A DNA stretch of 64,000 nt from Morinoia aosen (taxonomy: Eukaryota > Arthropoda > Malacostraca > Amphipoda > Talitridae), in NCBI GenBank assembly GCA_030386875.1, contig CM059560.1, positions 29,382,183 through 29,446,182 of the forward strand, in the 5' to 3' direction. Below, in pieces: positions 11,374 to 23,690 of the stretch. Within the stretch, counting starts at the first letter, position 1. The number at the start of each line of letters is the position of its first letter. The position numbers and the translations under genes were made by a program. The notes under the pieces are model-generated. The model saw only the letters and a list, made by a program, of their open reading frames with translations. It did no database searches and had not been told where the DNA came from.

Positions 11374-14300
11374 TTTATTGGAAACAGTCATGTACTAGCC
11401 AAGATTTGACTTGGTGATCTTAAACGACTAGTATTCCGATAGGAAGTGAGACTCAAGATTTCTTTTGAATACCTTGTATGAATAATTACTACCACGGATT
11501 TCCGCAGGTATTGAGTTCCAAGTTTTAGTTCCAACGAAGAGGATACTGTGTTGCGACCGCGGGCCTTTGAATAATAAAGAAGCATGAATTTACTTCTATT
11601 TCGGGTTAAATGGTCGTGATGACCAGTTTTCGCAGTTAATAATTGTTTTAGGCTACTGTCGCCATCATTTGTTAATGTTTTGTAAATGAAATTGCAAATG
11701 GAGATTTTGTAGAGATCCGAAAGTTTAAGTATTTGTAAATTTTTGAATGAACCATTTGTATGAGCATTATGTTTTAGATTCTTTGCCGCTCTGATGGCTC
11801 TTTTTTGCAGAGTAAAAATCATATTGGTTTTATTTTTATCAGTTGTGTGCCATGCTTCTATTCCGTATTGCAAGTATGGTGAAATGAGCGTTCGGTAGAG
11901 CATTCGTAAAGCTGTTTCAGGCAGGTTATTTTTAACTTTATACAGGATTCCGATGGATTTTGATAATTTAGAACTAATATGAGCGATTTGATCTTTAAAA
12001 GTCAAATGTTTATCTATTATGATGCCCATGCAGAAACTTGCATGAGTTGGTTTCTTCGATTTCACCTTCGCCAATTTTTATGCGGGGGAGAGATATATTT
12101 TTCTAGTATGAGAATGTAATATATTTTGTTTTATCGATGTTGAGGCTTATTTTATTAGCTTTAAGCCATAATGAAACCTTATGGAGTTCATTATTTATAC
12201 TCTCCGCAATCATAGCGGGATTTTGGCTCGAAAGGACCGCAGAAAGCGTGCTGTCATCGGCAAAAAGTATGAATTTGAAAAATGATTCAGATTTGATAAT
12301 ATCATTTATAAATATTAGAAATAGAAGAGGCCAAAGGACAGATCCTTGCGGAACTCCATGGCTAATTGTCTGTGGGTCTGATTTTGCGTCGTCAATGACA
12401 ACGTATTGCTTCCGATTCGTTAGGTATGTTTTGAACCAATCATGGGCAATTCCTCGAATGCCATAACAGTGTAGTTTCGAGAGTAATATGTTATGGTGCA
12501 CACAATCGAATGCTTTTCGAAAGTCAAGAAATACGGAGAAAACAAGCTTTCCTTCATCTATATTAGAGTAAAGATACCGTAAATGATTTAATACAGCTTG
12601 TGTCGTTGATTTTTCTGAACGAAAACCGTATTGTCTGTCGTAGAGAAAAGATTTTTGTTCAAAATACGAATACACTTTTTTATACACATTTTTCAAATAT
12701 TTAGCTCATAATTAGCAAAACAGAGATAGGTCTATAATTATTAATGCAATTTTTATCACCATTTTTTAAATAGGGGTCACTCTGGCAGTTTTGGGAGAGT
12801 TGGGGAAGATACATTGAGAAAGTGAATGGTTGATAATATTGGATGTGCACAGTGTTATTATATCAGCTATAGCTTTATTAACTTTAGCTTAGAATGTATT
12901 TAATCCAGTTGATTTATTTTTCAAGTTGTTCACGCACATAACTACATCGGAGGGATTAGTTGGCGCGAAAAACAAAGAGTTGTGTTCACGGACATGGTCC
13001 ATGTATTGCAAGTGGTCTGAAGGATCACTAACGACACTATCGGCTATATTTTTCCCTACATTTATAAAAAAAGTTATTAAACACTGTTGCAATATCTTGT
13101 TTATCGTGATATTTGACATTTTCGTGAACGATGGACTCAATTGTTTTTTAGCATTATTATTCGGTCTATAGCATGAATTAAGCAGGCGCCAAGTTTTTTT
13201 TAATATCAGTTTTGTATTCAGTAAATTTGCGCGTAAAGTAATTTTGTTTCGATATTCGTATTTTATTTTTCACATGATTCCTGAATCTGTTATACGTTAC
13301 TCTAGATATTCGTCCTTCGTATGGTAAGGCTAAGTACGCTTGACGTTTCTTGATATTGATCATGATATCTTCAGTAATCCAAGGCTTTTGTCTATTTTTC
13401 GGCGTAATTGTGCAGGTGATTATTGGACAACACTGATTGTATGCGGTCGTTATAGTTTCAGTTAGATTTAGTATAGCTTGATCAATGTTAATCGCATTAT
13501 TGTCCAGTTCATAGATGTCCAATGATGGCATTAATTATTCCAGAACAGTTCGCATTGTTCCCAGGTTATATTCGTTTACACAACGATATGAGAAAGTCTC
13601 AGCCTGTGGGCTGTTACAGAAACTAGAGACATTTTTCTTGGTGAGAAACACCGGGAAATGGTCGTATGAGTCAGACATTATTATTCCTGTAAGAAAATCA
13701 GTCGGATCTAACATAAGAATATTATCGAGCAACGTGGCAAATTCAGATGTAATACGCGAAGGTTTCGTGATGATATGAAGGAAGGAGTTAGACTGAAAAA
13801 CATTTATGAAGTTTGAGATTTGCTCACAGCTTTCTTGTTGTAGAAAATCGTAGTTGAAAAACCCTCTCAAATTATTAAGTCATTGTATAGAGATTTGTTA
13901 AACTGAGATATTATGCTTTGAAGCTCGTTCAGGAAAGAAATGTTACAAGCTGTTGGGGGCCTATATACAGTCCCAAGTATAATCCGTTTACTATTTTTCG
14001 TTAGTTCTATAAATAGAGTCTCAATATGTTCACGATTCATAGTTGCACTCAAAATGATTTTCGATGATATGTGTTTATATTTGTACGTACTGATACTGAT
14101 GTTATAACGGAGTGAATGATGGCTATTATAGTTCTGAATTTGAATTAGGTCTTTAGTTGAGTCATCTAGCTAACTTTCGGTGAAACTGAGAACATCAAAA
14201 TTGCTGTTTAGTTCAGTGGTAGTACAAGATATTTCATCTATTTTCGGATAAATGGACCTACAGTTCCAACATAATACTGAGAGATCGTTACAGGTTTTTC

Positions 14301-14430
14301 TCATCGATTCATTGAATTCTTTATTATTTAGGTATTTACAATTCCCAGTTTCATTTAGGTTTGGATGCAGTCTATTCAAATGATCGAGATCTGGATCAAT
14401 ATTATCGAATATATCAACATGGTCAGTCAT
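11374..14430 (-). pseudogene. Decayed non-LTR retrotransposon (APE-RT LINE, CR1/Jockey-like)
   Basis: Minus-strand fragments in several frames line up as one ORF2: an endonuclease start with VLCWNCRSIYPKIDEI and FDVLSFTES near 14170-14300, TVYRPP near 13970, and SDSYDHFPV near 13680. The reverse transcriptase follows at 12103-12696, with FLDFRKAFDCVHHNILL, HGVPQGSVLWP (normally VLGP) and FADD at the catalytic YxDD position. A C-terminal part with SPYLQYGIEAW lies at 11388-12074. An AATAAA on the minus strand at 11374-11379 may be the polyadenylation signal. Many frameshifts and stops mean it is dead. It sits between the two halves of the hAT transposase, so it inserted there later. Family assignment beyond APE-type LINE is uncertain. 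Confidence 0.75.
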
Positions 14431-14944
14431 AAAAATTAAGAAACAGTAAGTAAAATGTGACGTAAAAAATAAGGAAGATGATACAGACTACAGGGTCAAG
14501 TTAAAATGAAGACATTCCTACTTATATATAATGAAATTTAAGAAATAAAGAGAAACTAAAACACACAGAGATTATTAGTCTAAATTCTCTAAAATCTAGT
14601 ATGATTTCATAAGGAGAGCGATAGCCCAGTCCATGAGTGGGAGCATTAGGGATCATAAATTGCGAATAATGTAGTTACAAGGCTGTCACACCAGCGGTAT
14701 CTGCATATAACACATAAGATGTAGCAAAGGACGAAATGGATTTGAATCGAAGTGACAGCGAAGTTATTTAATTAATATAAAGATCTTGAGTATCTAAATT
14801 ATTTTCAGATTTAGAGACATGTGGTAGAATCTATTTCTGTTGAACCCATCACGAGTGCATTGGTCCCTCGGAGACTTGGCGGGCTGTGGCTGAACTGAGT
14901 CACTTGGCCGTCTTTAGTGTACCACGTCGAAAGACTCTAAACAA

Positions 14945-16325
14945 GTTCTAAAATCCATACCGTTAAGTGCAAGATCTGTGCAGCGGCGCATTGAGGAAAT
15001 GGCATTTGATGTTGAACAAACGGTAACCTCAGAACTCTAACATTCTGAATTTGCTATTCAACTTGACGAATCAACTTTTGGAAGTTCAAATATTTGCATG
15101 GCCTGTGTGAGATTTTATTGACCGACTCTGAATAATACTGTTGACGAGTTTCTCTTTGCTAATTATCTTGAAACTGATTCAAAAAGTAAAGCGATTTTTT
15201 TATGCTTGGAAGAATATTTGAACGAGCCCAAAATTCCGTTCGGTAATATTAGTGCGGTTGCAACCGACGGCGCACCAGCTATGGTAGATCGTTACAGAGT
15301 TTTTTCTGTCTTTCTTAAGGAAAAGTTTCCTACTGTATATCCTTGTCACTGTGTTTTATACAGACAGCATTTTGTATCGAAAAACTGAGTGGTGAACTGC
15401 ATGAAGCTTTGAAAGAGTGAATCAGATCAATTAATAAAATTAAAGCCCATCCTCTGAATGGCCGACTAGTTGCAAAACTATGTGAAGAAAATGATGAAAC
15501 ACACAACCAATTATTGCTCCGGCACACTGGAGTAAGGTGGTTATCAAGAGGCGGTAGTTTGCAGAGGCTTGTTGAATTATATAGTTCAACTAAAGAACTT
15601 TTGAGAAATATAGATCCAGCATTATGTAATGAATTAAAACGGTGCACGAGCCCTTTGTTTTATTTGGCAGAGCTCTATTTAAGTATAAAAACGTCTTCAA
15701 GGCAAAAAGTGTAACAATCATTCAAGCTCAAACAATTATCATGGGCTTTCAAGCAAAAATTGAGCTATTTAAATGTTCACTGGCACGTAAAGATTTCAAA
15801 TATTTTCAAACTTGCGAATGCTGAAAGAGCCTGGGAGCTTCATAGACAGTGACTTGGAGAGATATATTGAACATCTGAATAAGTTAAGAGAAAACTTATA
15901 AACTCGTTTCCAAGATTTGGAAAATATGCACGTTCTTGAATGGCTTGTCATTTCACTTGAAATGAAAACAAACAATAAAAGTAATGAATCTGACTTAGGA
16001 GATGAACTTGTCGAAATGTGCGTAGATCTGCAAGCTAAAGCGTTGTTTGAACGTAAAACCCTTACTGAATATTGGACCCATGTCAGTACTGCCACTAAAT
16101 TTCATAAGTTCAAAGCAAGAACCGGAGCTTCATTGCTTGCATTCCCTACTTAATATATAGTTGAAGCTGGTTTTACCCATGCAAAGCAGAAAAATAGAGT
16201 AAACTTGGAAAACGGTGGGGATTTACGGTTAAAGCTTATCAATTTTAAACCAAATATCAATAGCCTTGCAGCCGCTCATCAAACTCAACTTATCTCATTA
16301 ATATCAAGTTTATTGATAAATAGGT
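14945..16325 (+). pseudogene. hAT transposase, central and C-terminal part, broken
   Basis: The frame resumes with KSIPL and SVQRRIEEMAFDVEQTV, continues with FAIQLDEST (first catalytic Asp region), a stop, then AVATDGAPAM at 15250-15290, PCHCVLYRQH at 15340, RHTGVRWLSRGGSL near 15520 and IIQAQTIIMGFQAKIELFK near 15720. The C-terminal dimerisation region appears at about 16170-16270 with GDLRLKLINFKPNINSL. Several stops and frameshifts interrupt it. Order and motifs match ZBED5-type hAT transposases and continue the fragment at 10640-11082, the gap being LINE and flanking sequence. Confidence 0.75.
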
Positions 16326-16498
16326 AATTTCACGTATTTTTCATTATTCTATTTTGATCAGAAGCATATTGCGTATTTCCATGGCAGTTTACATTATTGT
16401 CACGTTGCACATTTGTTATATAATTAAGTTCATATCAATTTTTCAGCGATAAGTATTGTTAGATTTCGAAAGTCAAAATTAATATTTTTTTTACCTAT

Positions 16499-16517
16499 AA
16501 AAGTTTGCCGACCCTCG
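16499..16517 (+). repeat. Possible 3' terminal inverted repeat of the hAT element
   Basis: AAAAGTTTGCCGACCCTCG resembles, in reverse complement, the CAGGGGTCGGCAAAC-type ends common in hAT elements, with changes at the tip. It lies about 170 bases past the transposase C-terminus. No convincing matching 5' end or 8-base target duplication was found. Confidence 0.35.
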
Positions 16518-17529
16518 TCCTAGTGGAATGAAATATCAATTTCTACCAGTAGTCTTAATATAGATGCAGTGATTGTTGGCCACTGCCTAGAATTGAAGCC
16601 AACAAGAAAAGACGATATTAGAATCTCAAAATAGTAAAATATAACAAAAAGGGACGAAAATTACATCGAATTTTCAAAAGTTATTGAAGAAGTCTCGCAA
16701 TTGATAAGACATTTTAACTAAGCTATCATCAACTAGCATATTATAAAGTAAGTGGAGTCATAAACTGGGCAATAAAAAAGATTTTGTACTTATCCTCGAA
16801 GGTTTGGAAGTTCACGAAGGTAACTACCATAGGAAGGACTGTATGCGCACGTCTGACCAGCTTCTGGAACGATGTTGCATTTAAATAGTGCTACAAACTT
16901 GAGTTTCTGATCAGAATCAAATACTTGAATAAGCGATTTAATTAAGAACATTAGTGTGTATGACAAATCTGATGCTGAACTGTAGTTCGTAGTTTGTTCA
17001 AACTCGTCATGATGGATTCGAGAAAATTATACTAGCTTCGCTATTACACCTAGCATTGTTCATGCATTAGGCAATCATTCCACATGAGAGAAAATGATTT
17101 TATTTTCGTGTGCACCAATTTTGTTACATACTTAATGAATGCAAGATGACTGATTGAATAAGAGGCTTGTAGCAAGGTGACCAACTGTTGAATAATTTTC
17201 CTCGCATCATTATATTTACTTCAATAAAAATAATAGGTTTAAAAAATTACTGATATTACATCATAATTTTCAGAGTATTAAATGTGAATTTTTTAGAATA
17301 ATCAATTGATTTCATTATCATGGGGGTCATCTTAGCAATTTTAGTCATAGTTACAAATTTTTTATTTGCTGAAAAAAGGTCCTTAGGTAGTGGGCTATTG
17401 TTTCTAATAATTTATGGGACTACGGGCCCTAGAACCCCTTTTTCATCCCAAAAGTGAAAAATTATGAAATTTGGACTCCAATATCAAAAGAAATAAAAGA
17501 AGAAATGAAAATCTAGCTTCATTACTTTG

Positions 17530-18450
17530 TTAGAATTGTTATCAGGATTCTGAAATTACCATTGGTTTTGTTCTAGCATGGGAACTCATTGAATTTTATT
17601 CTTTTGAAATATCCGATAAAATAATGTAAAACTTACATTTCCGATTTTCTCAAAAATTAAGTCCAAAATCGAAAAATTTACTTGAGCAAAATTGTGTTTC
17701 TTGTTAAAAATTTCAGATACACGGGAAATTTGAGAACAATCTGCCCACAAATAAAAAATTGACCGAGTCTGCACAAAAATAATAATGAGAAATAGGCCAA
17801 TATGTATTTCATTAACGTAATTTATACATGTAATATGTAATTCATAGTAGAAACGCAGTGTTATGCATGCATATAATTTGTACATTCTAATACAATATGA
17901 ACAAAGGATTCAACTAACAATAAGTGCATTATATCACATTTCACAATAAAATGAATGTTTTTCTATTGTTTCGTGAAATCAAATTTTCCACCTAAAAATG
18001 AATAGAAGTCATGAGTTTTCATGCTAAAAACAAAACATAGACAGTTTTGAAACTCGTGTAATATTTCTAACAAACTCTTAGATCGGTTACTAATTTTTAC
18101 AACCAGTTTTGATCACTGCTCAAACCGATTTTTTTTATATTTTTGTTAGTGATAGAAAATCGCACATGAAAGGAAAACAAAAGAGAAAATGGTAAATCCG
18201 GCTTTTTACATCGTCATAAATCTTTCAAGGATTCAAAAAATGTCTTTGGTTTTGTTCTAGCACGATAACTCATTGACTTCTATTGTATTTAAATGTCTGA
18301 AAAAATTACATAATTTATTTATAAAACACAATATTTCACATTTTCTCAGAAACTAAGGCCACAATCGAAAAAGTTAGGCGAGCCATATGCATTTTTTTCA
18401 ACTTTATCTAGCAGAAAAATTTCAGAACATTCGGTTCATGAACAGAAAAT
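17530..18450. repeat. Diverged direct repeat (two copies, about 700 bases apart)
   Basis: 17530-17770 and 18230-18450 share order and wording: TTGGTTTTGTTCTAGCA, then CTCATTGA, then TTTCTCA-AAA-TTAAG-like and AATCGAAAAA-TTA segments. Similarity is partial and noncoding. Confidence 0.5.
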
Positions 18451-20686
18451 CTCACAGATGACCCTTTAAAATAACATACATTTGCATAATTAACTCAAGG
18501 AATTTCGTCCGTCGAGTCCGTCGAGTTTAAATGCATTAGCAACACAACAGATGGTAGTGAGCTGTTATCGGTGGGCCTCGTTAGTCTATCGATTGTTTGA
18601 TTAAATGAATAAGTGAGAACTGAATATCTATGGTATATGGTATATACCGAGCCTTTTCCTCTTTTAGTAGAGAGTGGCTGAGCATCATTGACATGATACT
18701 TTACAGGGAAAGTACATGATAAAAGTTTCCCAGGCCCCTAGTCACGCCAGAGCTTTAGGGCCTTATTTTTCTCTCGTTTAGTGCTCAGGTAACATTCCTT
18801 GAAGACAGTGACCACACTGCAGGCAACGACCCTGACTTGCCGCATCAGCGTTTTTCTCGCCAACTGCCGCGTACAGGGCTCGAACACGTGCAGGAAGTAC
18901 AGAACGCAAGCGCTCTGTACCCTCGGGCACTGCAAGGCCCTGAACTGAATATCTACTCAGCGTAATATCCTCGTGGCCCTGAGTACAGCGCACTACCGTA
19001 GTTTACAAAGTATACACACTTTAATTTTATTTCATTTACATATAGAAGCATTTTTAGCTCGACAAATGAGTTATGGAGTGACTTAGATAAATATTTGTAA
19101 TTTTGTCCTCGGATTCTTCCACTAATATTTGTGTGGTGCACAGCATTGTAATTTGCTCTATACTCGCACTTCACTGAACTGTGCGCTACCTGATGACACT
19201 TCACATAGTTCGATCGTGAGACTAATGTTGATATCTTATTTGAAAACAAATGCTCGCGAGTAGCAAAGTGAAACAGATTTCCAAATACCAGGTGTCCCAA
19301 AAAACGATACCCGGGTTTCATGGGCTGTAATTTAGAAACTATTGAACTTACAAAAAATAAAAAGTCATATTTTGTTACTTAAAAGTTTTTCCATCTCTGT
19401 ACAAAATTTAAGAAGAATTGCTCCAACCGTTTACTTTAAGGAGTATTTTTAGGAAAATACTGAAAACCGATACTGAAAACCTGTTTGCAGACTTTTATTG
19501 AACTACAAATTTTATGATATTAAAACCATGTTTTTAATAACTTTCAACCATCCACAATCTGTTAAAAAGAATTGGAGTTCTGAGACTATCTCAAATTTAG
19601 GACTCTTGTCCACGATGAAACATAGTTTATGTCGAATCTACATAATATTATCTTTAAACGTAAAGCTTCCATTTATGTTGAGAGAATAACGGTCGTTGTT
19701 AACAGCCTGTGAGGTTTTTCCAACGATGGATGAGGAATGCGATCTTGTAGTAAAGGATCATTCTTCTTTGCTTCAATAGCTAACAAAGATGTAGAAAATT
19801 TTCGCCGCGGAACTACGCTGTCAGCTGCCACCAGCTAAGATGGCTGCGGTGCACCTCATTGAGAGAAACGCTTTTTAAACTTGTCACGGCACTTGGCCAG
19901 CGGAAAACGGCTTACTTATTTTTTTCCGTTCCTCTTCATTTTTTGTCCATGCAACTTAGTTTTATTCAATGAAATAATAAAATGCACTTTCGAGTGTCTG
20001 TATGTCAGACTTTTCATAATTTTAGCAGAGAGCTCTTCCTTGATATCTTGTTGTGAAGTAAAATACGATGGATGTTCACCTACCATGCCAATTATTATTC
20101 AATCGCATCTGACATTACGCTTTTTTGATTAACATAAATTTAAGATAAATGCCAATGAATTTACACTTTATTGCCATACGAGAGGTCAATAAGCAGTGGC
20201 CACATTTATCCAAAATTCTCAATGCGCGCGATTGAATAAAAGAACTTAGACTTACAACTTTCTTAAAATAATTGCTCGGTTAACACGTTCCCTTATCCTT
20301 TGTCCCTCTTATCCCGCTAGGGCAGAAAGTGTCGTTCCACGTAATTTTTTCCATGTCCCTCGATTTTTAATGGATGCAATTTTGTGTGTTACAGTTCTAC
20401 GAAAACTGCATACGCGAGCTTCTAGAGGTCACTCTTTAGCGTAAGTTTAACTGGAAACTTCATCTTGTTTTCCCAGTGGGAAGAAAAGCGGATGAGATCA
20501 GTGTTCGGCTATGTTCAAGACCAGCGTCTATGGATTTTCAATTGAAAGGCATTTGATTTGATGCAAGACAGTGGTATTCTTTATTTAAGTTTTTGAATAT
20601 GAACGATTGATTGAAAAACGTGAGGCTTAAATTTCTTTGTATCTATCTGGCGCACGTTTAAAACATAAGATTTACAACCGTAGCTA

Positions 20687-20965
20687 TTAACCCTCTGCTA
20701 CCTGATAACTTAAGTCAAAAACTTCATATTCCTTCCATTGTTTCCCTGAGTTGAAAGCCGCAAGCGCTCCTACATTGGTCTTCAAACCTTGGGGATGAAT
20801 AAGTACATTCTTCTGAAAAATTGAAATTGGACCTTGTAATAGACAGAAATTTCTGCGCTCCTTGCAATAGTTATTATTAAGAGATGTTTCTTCTTGACAG
20901 ATGAAAATAGTCTCCCTGCCGTGCCCGAATATTTTAAAGACAGTCAATTTAGGTCCAACTACCAA
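20687..20965 (-). other. Open reading frame of 92 codons, possible exon, unrecognised
   Basis: The frame includes IFGHGRETIFICQEE and GLKTNVGALAAFNSGKQ. The last third lines up with minus-strand sequence at about 2590-2690 in unit 1, where GLK-x-x-V-x-A-x-AA is still readable although the frame then breaks. Retained amino-acid similarity between old duplicates hints at a coding past. I recognise no family and could not place splice sites. Confidence 0.25.
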
Positions 20966-23690
20966 TCTCTAAAGTTATGCTCGCAGGCGACGATAGCATG
21001 TACTTTGTACCTGCAGCACTCGCGTTGATGTGAATACGGTTATTTCTAGTAATTACTGCTTTGTTGATTATTCATTCTAGATTTTTTTTTCCAGTACCAT
21101 TTCGTCAACTGCATGTGTCCGAAGTACAACGTTTTACTTCGAGAGCATCATTCTTTAGAGCGAATAAATTGATTTCTCGATTCTATTTAATATAAATTGT
21201 CGATTGCAGACCGTCCCAGTAATTCGAGTTTCACCTCCGGGTGGCTGGCTGCAGTTTCGTCGAGCTTTACGCGAACGAAAATTAAAAGGTTTCAAATTAT
21301 TTAAAAGTAACAATAAGAATCAGAGCCTCTTCAAATGACGCGAGATAATTTGAATATCTTAAAATTACGAACTGGTGAAGGCAATTTTATACCGCTCCTA
21401 CACGCGATTTTATGCATCATTACGGAAATTTCCAGCCTTAGGAACACATAAATTTGCCTGCACGCTGGTATTCTATACGACGTTTTTCCATTTATATTCG
21501 GTATGAAATATTCAATTCTGACCTCAAAAACTACGATAATAAAGCCATTAGGGGTAAATATGCAATATGCCTGCTGAGTCTCTTTCCAACATATTGAAAA
21601 ACATCTCCACGTAAAATTCACTCATTCAATGTAACGTTTTTTGAAAAATGACAGGGAACGCTTTGGTAATGAAAACTAGCGATTGATGTTTATATTTGCA
21701 TTGCTCGAGCCTTTGAAATGTATATTTTAAAATTAAGGTGAATCATTAGCAATTTTTTCAAAAACTTTAGCCTTGCAGTAAGTTATCGAAATCACAGCCG
21801 AACACAACTGCATAGGGGTCATATGGTTTCTTATCACACTATGTTGAAGTCAAGGCGATGTAACAGGATGCTATTGGAATTTGAATAAGAGTTTCATTAT
21901 TTATAATTTCAATAAGTTCCTAATAATTGTCTTGGATGAAATAAAACACTTCTTTAAAGCCTTTAATTGACATGTCTGACATTAAAAACAAATTCGAAGA
22001 AAACATTTTTATAAAAGTAACTAAAAGGTCGTCAAGCGGCTTCCAAGTCTAGAACACGCTCAAAAGATATTAAATTAAAGTATCATTTTATGATTGAGGG
22101 GTTTGTCAAACCCTTTAGATCACTTATTTTTTCCCTAATTAGAATATTAGTACAAGATTATTGTCAGCTGACTTTCGCCGACTGAAAGCAATTCCACTCA
22201 CGCGGTTTTGATCATGTAAGTCTGCTTGTAATCCTCGCAGTTGACATTATGCAAATTAGTGATTAATTGTTGCATGTCACGTACTATCGTTACAGAGAGT
22301 GAGATTGAAACACCATAATTCATAACAGAAAGAGTCAAATGAGTCTTACGATACTGAGTAAAAACTTAAAACGTTAAAGTACGAAGGCATAAAAACTATC
22401 TACAAAGAATGATCGCGAAATACTTGAGGAAGCTCGCATAGCCATGAGTGCCGTCTTATGAAATAATTTTTATAGGGCAAACGTACAAGGAGCTAATTTA
22501 TTCGTGAATGACTTATGTTTATCAAAACAAGCTGTATCGAAAGGTCCTCATCGCCGTACGCAGATAAGCCGTCAATTCCAGTTATGCAATCACATAAAAC
22601 ACTTCCAATCTTTTTGAATCATTATCTTATACTGAAATAGAAATGTAAGCTTGGTTCCTGTAAGCTCGTATTCTTGAGGGTGCAACGAGAAATCTCTGAC
22701 ACGACGCATGGTCGAATTTCTGTCCTAAAATTTGAGTGAAAGAACTCTTTTTCCGAGACTTCAATGAGAGTTCCAATCTTCTGAAGTAGTATACAAATTG
22801 CTACAAAACTCTGGAGAGAGATATATGAGAGAAATTAAAAAAATAATGATTTCGAGCAATCATTCTCCCAAACTCCCACTCAAGGGCTCCCAAACCTTGA
22901 GGTGTATCTGCTAATGCGGGGCTTAAAAGACCGTCCATAAAATATAAAAATCCATGGCTTTCGACGGAGCAAAATGAGCAAATAGAAGAGTGAAATTACG
23001 ATGTTAGGAAGGAATTGCAATCTTTTATCAGAGATTCCGGTTCACTCGCACACCTTGTTCACTACGCGTTAAATCGTGTAGGAGATTCTCAACAAAAAAA
23101 GCACAAGTTAATTTGCGCTTATTTCTCACACTGTCAACTTAATTCACAGGCCAGTCTCAAAACTCTACAAAATTTTATCTTAGTCTTTAAATATCTGGCT
23201 CTATCATTCAGTTCGACCACTCCTGTCGGATCAATTTTCCACTAAGATTCTTTGACATACTGTATATTAAAAGCTCTTTCTCGGAATTTATCTTCTTGTA
23301 AGTCATCTGTATCTATTTTTGTTGTGAGTTTTTTCCAACTGAGAAATCCATTTCCTAATTCATAACAGGTAAATTTAGCACGTGTTATCGTAAGTTAGAG
23401 TAGCGTAAATTAGAGGAGTTGGTCGAGTTTCAAATTCAGTTGAGTCAAATTTTGCTCTCCTATTTGAACGTGGACAAACGCTATATGTACATTCCCGCTA
23501 GTATGAAGTCCAAATCTCAATCTCCCTCACCTCAAGATGATATTCCGGGTATGAATGTCCTACATATTTGTACACAGCTGCATATCGGGAGCAGAGTGGA
23601 AGATTCACTTCAAAATCATACCACACCGTTGCCTCATCAATGGGTCCATCACTGTGAAGGCGCTGAAGTCTCCAGCATCTGACGGCATGG

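Larger units (their letters stand above)
16520..23497. other. AT-rich noncoding DNA of duplication unit 2
   Basis: No complete gene can be supported. It mirrors 361-6232 of unit 1 at reduced similarity and includes the paralogue of the exon-like block at 16835-17060, the direct repeat at 17530-18450 and one long minus-strand frame at 20687-20965. It forms the 3' flank of the pseudogene. Confidence 0.55.
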
